A DNA stretch of 64,000 nucleotides from Planctomycetes bacterium MalM25. GTDB lineage: Bacteria > Planctomycetota > Planctomycetia > Pirellulales > Lacipirellulaceae. Positions 58,506 to 64,000 of the stretch are shown one piece after another. Positions within the stretch are counted from its first letter, which is position 1. The number at the start of each line of letters is the position of its first letter. The stretch is from contig CP036424.1 in the NCBI GenBank assembly GCA_007745835.1, forward strand, positions 124,001 through 188,000, given 5' to 3'. The notes under the pieces are model-generated. The model did no database searches. It worked only from the letters and a program-made list of their open reading frames with translations, and was not told the DNA's origin. The position numbers and the translations under genes were made by a program.

Positions 58506-60404
58506 ATGATCGCTTCGATCCCTCGCTACGCCTCCCTGCTGCTCCTGTTGATCGCTTCGCCGGCCTTCGCCGAGGCCCCGAAGGAACAGCCGAACATCTT
58601 GTGGATCATCACGGACGATCATCGGGCCGATTCGCTCGAGGTCTACAACCGGGCGACCACTGGCAAGAGCGAGAGCCCGCTCGGCTATGTGAGCTCTCCG
58701 AACATCGACAAGCTGGCGAGCGAGGGGGTGCTGTTCACCCGCGCCTACTGCAACTCGCCGGCGTGCGGGCCATCGCGGGCGTCGATGCACACGGGGCGGT
58801 ACCCGTTCCGCAACGGCAAGTACGGCTGGGAGGCGACTCACCAGGAGGCCGACTTCACCCGCCCCGCCTTCGCCCAGAGCCTGCGCGACGCCGGCTACGG
58901 CACGGCGATCATCGGCAAGCGGCACTACTCGATCCGCACCCCCGAACAACGCCCCGGCGGCACGCAGCAGGCTGTGTTCGATTACGAGATGGATTTCGTC
59001 CGCGACCTGGAACGCAACGGCGTCGGCGACCTGCACTCGACCGGCGCGTACGGGCTCGTCGATTCGATCCTGCTGCGCAAGGACGCGACCGAAACGATCT
59101 TCTACCCCGACGGGCGCGTGAAGAAGTACGTGCTCACAAAGGCCGACCGCGAGTTGAGCGCTGAAGAGGAAGCCATCAAGCGGGGCGTTGAGGAGGAGTT
59201 CGATATCCTCCGCGCCTACACCCGGATCAACACCGGTCTGATCCTCGGCGGGGTGAACCCGCAGCCGGCCGGCAAGACGACCGACGCGAACATCGTCCGT
59301 GAGTTCAAGAGCCACCTCGCTAACGCGGGCAAGACCTATAAAACACAGTGGGGCAAAGAGGTCTCCGGCGCCGACGCGGACAAGCCGCTGTTCGTGAATC
59401 TTGGCTTCCACCTCCCCCACACGCCGGTGCTGCCCCCCAAGGAGTTCCGCGAGCGCTTTCGGGAAAGGAAATACAAGCTGCCCGAGTTCGACACGAGCGA
59501 ACTCTCCGCCCTGCCGCCGCAACTGGTTGAGATCTACAACGAGTCGAAGACCGACCGGATGAAGCCTGAGGAGAAGCTCCAGGCGATCCGGGACTACTAC
59601 GCCTTCTGCGCGTACGGCGACGCGCTCGTCGGCGAGGCGGTCGAGTCGTTCAAGGCGTACTGCGAGGCGAACGATCGGGAGTACCTGATCGTCTTCACCG
59701 TGGGCGACCACGGCTGGCACCTGGGCGAGCAGGGCACGATGGCCAAGTTCGGCCCCTGGCGGCAGTCGATCGAAGACGCGGCGATCGTTGTCTCGTCCGA
59801 CAAACAGAACTACCCGCCCGGCACGGTCTGCAACGAGATGGTCGAGTTCGTCGACTTCGCCCCCACGATGATGGCCGCCGGAGGCATCGACGTGTCGGAC
59901 GCTCAGTACGACTACCTCGACGGCACGGACCTGGCCCAAGTGGTCGCCGACCCCGAGGCGAACCGCCGCGACTACATCCTCGGGGAGATGAACCTCGTGT
60001 GCGGCCACCGCGCCTACCTGCGGACCGACGACTTCGCCTTCTCGATGCGCACCCGCGACCGCCGAAAGGTCGGCGCAGCGCCCTTCCTAAACGACGACAT
60101 CCGTTGGGCGCTCACCTGCGAGGCGAAGCACGCGCACCTCGCTCTGTACGACCTGCGGAACGACCCGCTCGAACGTCGGAACGTCGCCTACGACCTGGAC
60201 TACCTCCCGCTTGCCGAATGGTTTCGCCAGAAGCTAGGGAACATCGTGCTGGGCGATGGCCGCATCGAATGCGACTGGACGCAGCCCAACAGCTACTCCC
60301 TCAGCAACTTCGCCGGCGGGGCGGACGACAAGAAGATCGACATGCCGGCCGAGATCGTCCCGAGCGGCAAGCCGTTCGCGATGCGCACCCCGCCGAATCG
60401 CTAG
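58506..60404 (+). CDS. Formylglycine-dependent sulfatase
   Basis: Exported type I sulfatase of 632 residues. Signal peptide 1-22 (ASLLLLLIASPAFA). The metal-binding start is ILWIITDDHRADSLE (Asp37, Asp38). The formylglycine site is Cys87 in SPACGPSRASMHTGRYP, a good CxPSR motif. HTPVLPPKEF, GDHGWHLGEQGTMAKFG and WRQSIEDAAIVV are later conserved parts. Such sulfatases, abundant in marine planctomycetes, remove sulfate from algal polysaccharides. The maturing enzyme FGE is not in the window. Substrate cannot be assigned. The end overlaps the convergent unknown gene by 4 bp. Confidence 0.94.
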   Translation: MIASIPRYASLLLLLIASPAFAEAPKEQPNILWIITDDHRADSLEVYNRATTGKSESPLGYVSSPNIDKLASEGVLFTRAYCNSPACGPSRASMHTGRYPFRNGKYGWEATHQEADFTRPAFAQSLRDAGYGTAIIGKRHYSIRTPEQRPGGTQQAVFDYEMDFVRDLERNGVGDLHSTGAYGLVDSILLRKDATETIFYPDGRVKKYVLTKADRELSAEEEAIKRGVEEEFDILRAYTRINTGLILGGVNPQPAGKTTDANIVREFKSHLANAGKTYKTQWGKEVSGADADKPLFVNLGFHLPHTPVLPPKEFRERFRERKYKLPEFDTSELSALPPQLVEIYNESKTDRMKPEEKLQAIRDYYAFCAYGDALVGEAVESFKAYCEANDREYLIVFTVGDHGWHLGEQGTMAKFGPWRQSIEDAAIVVSSDKQNYPPGTVCNEMVEFVDFAPTMMAAGGIDVSDAQYDYLDGTDLAQVVADPEANRRDYILGEMNLVCGHRAYLRTDDFAFSMRTRDRRKVGAAPFLNDDIRWALTCEAKHAHLALYDLRNDPLERRNVAYDLDYLPLAEWFRQKLGNIVLGDGRIECDWTQPNSYSLSNFAGGADDKKIDMPAEIVPSGKPFAMRTPPNR

Positions 60405-61243
60405 CGACGCGCGTCGCGGTATTGGGCTTTGAGGGCCAGCCGCATCTTGCCTTTGCCGTCGAGCGTGTAGGCGCCCACCTTGCCGCCGCGGGCGCCGCTC
60501 ATGGCGATCGGGCCCGACAGGTCGGCCGACACGATGCGGCACGTCGCTCCGTCGATCTGGAACGCGCCGGCCACGATCAGCCGCATCTGTTGCGACGAGG
60601 CCCCGTGCGCCTCGATCTCGGCCTCGAACCGCCCCACGCGCCGAGACTCCACGTCCTCGACTCGGGTCAGCTTCAGCACGAAGCGATCAACCTCGCCCAT
60701 CCGCGAGTCGAACCCGAGCGCCCGCTGCGCCAGCTCGGCGGGCAGCTCGAGACGCTCGCCGACCCGGACGGTGCGGCCCGCGAGGTACTCCGCGAGCGGG
60801 CTCGCCGTGCCGAGGGACTCCATGGCGCGGGTCACCAACTCGTACTCGTTCATCGGCGGCAGCTGGCCGTCGGGTGTGGTGATGGTGAGGCGCTCATCGC
60901 TCTCGCGACGGCAGAGGTACGCCTTGCCGGCGATCGGCTGCTGCTCTGCGGCGCCGTCGCGCGCCGCGGTCGCGTTGAAGAACCGGACCTCCGCGCCGAC
61001 GACCCGTTTGCCGGTCACCTCGGTGGCGGTCACGCGGCGGGTTTGCTCGCGGTCGATAGCGCTGGTCGTGGACTCGATGACCTCCGCCCCCTGCCGGGCG
61101 GTCGATTCGAGGCGCATCTCGACCCGCACCGATTGCTGCACCGCGTCGCCGACGGCGGGCGCGTGGTGGCCGAAGGTGAGCGTCTGGGCGGCGGCGTTGG
61201 CGGACCACGCCAGCAGCGCTAGCGTCGCGATCGATCGGGGCAC
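60401..61243 (-). CDS. Exported protein of unknown function
   Basis: Protein of 280 residues with a signal-like start (SIATLALLAWSANAAAQ, 4-20). I chose the GTG at 61243, with AAGGAA about ten bases upstream; the frame continues upstream but without a leader. The mature part is mostly beta, with alternating hydrophobic and charged residues (SVRVEMRLESTARQGAEVIE, then GRFEAEIEAHGASS). It contains a Cys pair (YLCRRES and ATCRIVS). No known family. It lies between an ECF sigma factor upstream and a convergent sulfatase, and may be controlled by the sigma factor. Confidence 0.65.
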   Translation of the reverse strand: MPRSIATLALLAWSANAAAQTLTFGHHAPAVGDAVQQSVRVEMRLESTARQGAEVIESTTSAIDREQTRRVTATEVTGKRVVGAEVRFFNATAARDGAAEQQPIAGKAYLCRRESDERLTITTPDGQLPPMNEYELVTRAMESLGTASPLAEYLAGRTVRVGERLELPAELAQRALGFDSRMGEVDRFVLKLTRVEDVESRRVGRFEAEIEAHGASSQQMRLIVAGAFQIDGATCRIVSADLSGPIAMSGARGGKVGAYTLDGKGKMRLALKAQYRDARR

Positions 61244-61346
61244 GGCGGTCACTTCCTTGTGTGGCCTGGAATGAGAGCCGACAGGTTCGCCGATCTCCCC
61301 GCGTCGCGGCAAGAGCGACTCACGCGACTCTCTCCACCAACGCAGC

Positions 61347-61415
61347 GACGGCCGCTCGGGACCCACACCCCGAGCGGCCGTCGGCCGGTTACCGCTCCCG
61401 ACCCAGCGGGGAGCG
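61347..61415. other. Two tandem stable hairpins downstream of the sigma factor gene
   Basis: The first has a perfect 14-bp stem (GACGGCCGCTCGGG, 61347-61360; CCCGAGCGGCCGTC, 61369-61382) around 8 bases. The second has a perfect 7-bp stem (CGCTCCC, 61393-61399; GGGAGCG, 61409-61415). Neither is followed by a T-run on either strand. Read on the minus strand they lie just after the sigma stop and before the exported protein gene, so they may be an mRNA 3' stabiliser, attenuator or weak terminator. Confidence 0.75.
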
Positions 61416-61431
61416 TCGTTTAGTCAAGGAG

Positions 61432-62103
61432 TCACACGGCGAAGCCGTCGCCCAGCTCGGCGGCGAGCCGCTTCCGCGCCACGTGCAGGCGCCGCTTGAT
61501 GGTGCCGACCGGCGCGCTGAACGCGTCGGACATCTCCACGAGCGACTGGCCCCGGACGTAGAACGCCTCGAGCGTGGAGCGGTCCATCTCGCCGAGCCGG
61601 CCGAGGCCGTCCCGGACCTGCTCGGCCCGCTCGGCGGTGAGGGCCGCGTCGACCGGGCACCGATCGTTATCGACGCAGGTCGCCTCGAGTGTGGCCGGCT
61701 CGGTGTCGACGCTCCGCTTGCGCCGGACCTGCCGGTTGATCGCCATGCGGACGGTGATCGACTTGAGCCACGACCCGAACGCCCGGGGCTCGCTGAGCTG
61801 GTGGAGCCGATCCATCGCGCGGATCAGCACCTCCTGCGACAGCTCGAGCGCCTCGGCGTGGTTGCCCAACCGACGCAGCGCGACCGACTGGACCATCCCC
61901 TCGAAGCGGACGGCCAGCTCGCCGAAGGCGTCGCGGTTGTCGCCCTGAGCGGCGCGGACGAGGTCTTCGGTCTCCCACTCGGCGAGCGGCAGATCGGTCG
62001 ACTCGACGATCGTGAACCGCGGCGCGGTCTCGAAGGTCTCGTTAGGAGTGAAGTGCGGCGCTCCGCTGAAGCGGGCGGTCGACGGAGTGGCGAGGGCGCT
62101 CAT
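61432..62103 (-). CDS. ECF-type RNA polymerase sigma factor
   Basis: Sigma-70 family factor of 223 residues. Region 2 runs from about 70 to 125 (AFGELAVRFEGMVQSVALRR, EALELSQEVLIRAMDRL, AFGSWLKSITVRMAIN) and region 4 from about 165 to 215 (DRSTLEAFYVRGQSLVEMSD, GTIKRRLHVARKRLAAEL). The N-terminal 45 residues before region 2 are longer than in a minimal ECF factor. I chose ATG 62103 with AGGA about four bases upstream. No anti-sigma gene is adjacent. It could control neighbours, but this is not shown. Confidence 0.92.
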   Translation of the reverse strand: MSALATPSTARFSGAPHFTPNETFETAPRFTIVESTDLPLAEWETEDLVRAAQGDNRDAFGELAVRFEGMVQSVALRRLGNHAEALELSQEVLIRAMDRLHQLSEPRAFGSWLKSITVRMAINRQVRRKRSVDTEPATLEATCVDNDRCPVDAALTAERAEQVRDGLGRLGEMDRSTLEAFYVRGQSLVEMSDAFSAPVGTIKRRLHVARKRLAAELGDGFAV

Positions 62104-62368
62104 GGTCCTATCTCTCTCGTGCTTAGCCGGTCCCGGAAGGGACACGGTGATTCCCGGAGTGCGAACGCACGCACGGGGGCGTGGCTCGCGGACAGCGACG
62201 ACAGAAACACACAGGCGCCAAAAGCGAAGCGGCCGGGCTGCGACCATCAAGGGACGCAACAAAGCACTTCAAGCGGGGGCGCTGGGGTCGCGTCGTCGCG
62301 ACTCAGCTCACGCGTGAGGGTTAGATTTCGGGCGAGTTTTCAGATCGCCCGGGAGCCTTCACGCGGCG
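62104..62368. other. Noncoding leader of the sigma factor gene
   Basis: This stretch of 265 bp holds no supported gene. It must contain the sigma promoter on the minus strand. No clear -35/-10 pair was found. Confidence 0.5.
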
Positions 62369-62644
62369 TCAGATCGAGGCCAACCGGTTGACGACCGAAT
62401 ACGGTCGGCAACCCAGACACGCATCACTGATTGGTGATGCGGGCCGCATCGCTAGTGGCATCAAGCCTGCTAGCCATGCGAGTTGGTGTTGGCCTACTAC
62501 GCCGGGATTACTGCCGCGTCCTACTACATGGCGCCAGCGCAGGCGCGATGAAACAGCGGCCGAAATCACCGAGACGATCCCCGTAGCGCCGGCTTTAATA
62601 GCGGCGGTGAAGGTCGTGGCAATTTTGATGGTCGTCGTCTTCAT
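62369..62644 (-). CDS. Possible small hydrophobic protein
   Basis: A frame of 91 residues with ATG 62644 preceded at six bases by a perfect GGAGG (62651-62655). The first 30 residues are hydrophobic and Thr/Ala-rich (TIKIATTFTAAIKAGATGIV, then SVISAAVSS), suggesting a signal or single membrane anchor. The rest is Arg-rich with a hydrophobic LAWLAGLMPLAM. The opposite strand is open over the same stretch. No family is recognised. The good ribosome site is the main support. Confidence 0.4.
   Translation of the reverse strand: MKTTTIKIATTFTAAIKAGATGIVSVISAAVSSRLRWRHVVGRGSNPGVVGQHQLAWLAGLMPLAMRPASPISDACLGCRPYSVVNRLASI
62419..62440. repeat. Small perfect hairpin within the 62.4 kb region
   Basis: Arms CGCATCAC (62419-62426) and GTGATGCG (62433-62440) flank TGATTG. 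It lies inside the doubtful small frame 62369-62644. Its meaning is unknown. Confidence 0.5.
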
Positions 62645-63067
62645 CGTGAGCCTCCGCTGCGCTCTGGGGCGCGGCTGAGAGAAAGGTTTTGCCCCACCGA
62701 GAGGGTTCTCGGCGGGTCGTCTAAGTCAGCATCGGCGGTCGGGCGGGCTCTCCTTGCGGCGAACCTACGCCCGAGGCGCTTCTGCAAGCATTCCACCTGG
62801 CCGCCAACCGGTCAAGCAAAAACCGGCCGGGCAGGGGTCGTGAGGGCCGAAAACCCGGGAAACAGCCTCCCCGTGGCGGAATCAACCACTCGCGACGCCC
62901 CCAGGGACAGGCGGAGCCGGAAGAGGTTCGCGGGAATCAGGAGAATTCTTCCAGGGAGTGGCCATTGAGCATTTGGCTCCGCCATAGATCGCCCAGGACG
63001 ACGCCTCCTCCTGTGCAGGTCGGCGGGACGCTGAATTAGCATCCCGCCAAGAACCTCCCGTGTCTTC
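62645..63067. other. Gene-poor stretch between two minus-strand frames
   Basis: This 423-bp stretch has no convincing gene. A minus-strand frame (62812-63108) runs through it but overlaps the orphan gene at 63068 and lacks a ribosome site; its Arg/Pro-rich product looks like noncoding sequence. No tRNA fold was found. The 62880-62985 part reads like a conserved intergenic repeat, but I cannot confirm that from one copy. Confidence 0.45.
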
Positions 63068-63502
63068 TCATTGGTCGAACTTGGCTCTGAGAAGAGCAAA
63101 TGCGTCATCCTCTGAGTTCGTCAGCCAATCATTTGGATCTGACATCATTTCGTCTCGCACCAAGGAGGTCAGGCCATCGCTATTTAGCTCTGACGTAACG
63201 ACCACAACGGGAAAATCAGAATCCATGTGATCAGACGGAGCACATAGCGTGCATGCCATCTCATCGCCCCACGAGTACGTAAGCTCTCGAAGATCGAGAA
63301 TAATTGCCGCCGGATGTTGCGAATCCAGCAACTTTTCTAGTGCTTGGTCCATCGCGGAGAAAACGTGGATAAGCTCATGCGTCGCGGCGGCTTCTCCGCG
63401 AAACTTCGCTATTGCGACTTTTTTACCCGCCACCTCTACGCAATGAAACTCATGAAAGTCTCGTCGAAGAGGCTCTGGGTCAGGGCGTTTCCAAGCATGC
63501 AT
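63068..63502 (-). CDS. Orphan protein, possibly STAS-like
   Basis: Protein of 144 residues whose codons are clearly AT-richer (roughly 50 percent GC by eye) than the rest of the window (mid-60s), a sign of recent transfer or different origin. The pattern KVAIAKFRGEAAATHELIHV, then AIILDLRELTYSWGDEM and FPVVVVTSELN recalls the beta-alpha alternation of STAS domains, but the conserved phospho-acceptor Ser is not obvious. I chose ATG 63502; a TTG at 63535 would add a doubtful 11 residues. No ribosome site is clear. No known neighbour function. Confidence 0.55.
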   Translation of the reverse strand: MHAWKRPDPEPLRRDFHEFHCVEVAGKKVAIAKFRGEAAATHELIHVFSAMDQALEKLLDSQHPAAIILDLRELTYSWGDEMACTLCAPSDHMDSDFPVVVVTSELNSDGLTSLVRDEMMSDPNDWLTNSEDDAFALLRAKFDQ

Positions 63503-63602
63503 CGGGGCCAATCGAATTCGGACTGTAGATCCCAAGCTCGGTGCATTCTAGCACGATTCCGTAAGTATAAATGAGTGACCCGCCTGCGTGTCCTAGCCCA
63601 CG

Positions 63603-64000
63603 CTAACCGCGATACTCCGCGTGGCAGTCGACGCAGCTTCGGCTCACGGCGGTCATCGCGGCGGCGGCGGCTTCGTACTCCTCGTCCTCGGCGGCGCGGG
63701 ACAGCTCGGCCGACGCGTCGCGCAGCTGGCGGGCGAAGGCGGCGTAGTCGGGGTCGTCGTGCTCGTCGGCCTCGGGCCGGACGATCGCTTCGGCGAGGGC
63801 GGCGAGGACCTGCGCCTCGTGCCGCACTTCGTCCGAGTCGCGGCGGAACGCTCGTTCGCTGCCGAGCCAGCCGCGGAGGCGTTCCTCCTCGGCGGCGCCC
63901 ATCCGGCGCATCAGCGTCGTGCGGCTGGCGAGCAGGCCCCAGTCGACTTCGTCGGCGGGCTCGGGCATGTCGGGGCGGCCGCCGCGCACCAAGTCGGTTA
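63603..64000 (-). CDS. Cytochrome c'-like protein, 5' end cut by window
   Basis: The C-terminal end reads SRSCVDCHAEYRG, a CxxCH haem site at the very C-terminus, the arrangement of cytochrome c' and c556 four-helix bundles. The visible 130 residues are helical and rich in Ala, Glu and Asp (AQVLAALAEAIV; FARQLRDASAELSRAAEDEE), as expected. The frame is open to the window end, and no signal peptide is seen, so the true start is probably beyond base 64000. A periplasmic electron carrier or gas-binding protein is likely. Confidence 0.75.
   Translation of the reverse strand, partial: TDLVRGGRPDMPEPADEVDWGLLASRTTLMRRMGAAEEERLRGWLGSERAFRRDSDEVRHEAQVLAALAEAIVRPEADEHDDPDYAAFARQLRDASAELSRAAEDEEYEAAAAAMTAVSRSCVDCHAEYRG

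Noticed and set aside
62388-62678. Plus-strand frame of 96 residues in the gene-poor region
   Set aside because: It overlaps the minus-strand frame that has a perfect GGAGG site, and has no such site itself.
63503-63535. TTG start giving 11 extra residues to the orphan gene
   Set aside because: No ribosome site, and the added peptide has no family support. ATG 63502 is preferred.
1-64000. tRNA, rRNA, CRISPR array or insertion sequence
   Set aside because: I looked for T-loop GTTCGAATCC-like strings, regularly spaced repeats and transposase motifs (DDE-type proteins) and found none. Dedicated tools could still find a divergent case.

Overview
The window looks like a piece of chromosome from a high-GC planctomycete, most likely of the order Pirellulales and perhaps close to Lacipirellulaceae. 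This is inferred from the gene content: secreted proteins that combine dockerin-like calcium repeats with a C-terminal PEP-CTERM anchor (12002-15133, 55509-56966), a formylglycine sulfatase, an ECF sigma factor, YCF48/CBM9-type surface proteins, LPS/Kdo genes, and several large proteins with no recognisable family. There are about 50 genes, densely packed. Many neighbours overlap by 4 to 36 bp at start/stop or convergent stop/stop junctions. I saw no tRNA, rRNA, CRISPR array, transposase or prophage gene.

Layout. 1-7.4 kb is an exopolysaccharide or O-antigen locus: Wzx-type flippase (cut by the window start), sulfotransferase, family 2 and family 4 glycosyltransferases, UDP-HexNAc dehydrogenase and a Wzy-like polymerase. 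7.5-10.8 kb is a five-gene minus-strand operon: SPFH protein, ribbon-helix-helix protein, M20 peptidase, Bfd-like ferredoxin, DUF4254. 11-20.3 kb holds pabA/trpG, a 1043-residue PEP-CTERM protein ending at a very clear terminator, a TPR protein, a conserved unknown, thiol peroxidase and di-haem cytochrome c peroxidase. 20.3-27 kb runs on the minus strand: class IV-like histone deacetylase, a shortened acyl-CoA synthetase, pheT, pheS, rplT and rpmI. 27-30.3 kb is a probable redox/NO module: an Rrf2 regulator divergent from a protoglobin across a perfect palindrome, then a monohaem exported protein and cysH. 30.4-42.8 kb holds a YCF48 beta-propeller/CBM9 protein, an HDOD protein, nadD-coaX-MnmE-like GTPase, priA and a haem-sensing histidine kinase. 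42.8-52.2 kb is the Kdo/LPS segment (kdsD-like, kdsC-like, a small exported protein, a 1039-residue LptC/LptA-like protein) preceded by an unknown 1362-residue protein. 52.4-61.2 kb holds a PQQ-type propeller, a MATE transporter, a PQQ sugar dehydrogenase with PEP-CTERM, PhoD, a sulfatase and an exported unknown. 61.4-64 kb holds an ECF sigma factor, a gene-poor stretch with an atypically AT-richer orphan, and a cytochrome c'-like gene cut by the window end.

How the parts fit. Envelope building dominates: a sulfated polysaccharide made in the first 7 kb, Kdo synthesis plus a probable fused LPS-transport bridge at 43-48 kb, and several secreted or anchored proteins. The other theme is redox defence and sensing: Tpx, cytochrome c peroxidase, Rrf2/protoglobin, the haem-domain kinase and Bfd.

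The most notable signals are: (1) the 1039-residue LptC/LptA-like protein in the E. coli kdsD-kdsC-lptC-lptA order; (2) an Rrf2 protein that keeps the IscR cluster-ligand spacing but has Ser at the middle Cys, beside a protoglobin and an 11-2-11 palindrome; (3) several families of intergenic palindromes, three of which supply or overlap stop codons; (4) PheT without its inserted OB tRNA-binding domain, and an acyl-CoA synthetase missing about 110 N-terminal-domain residues.
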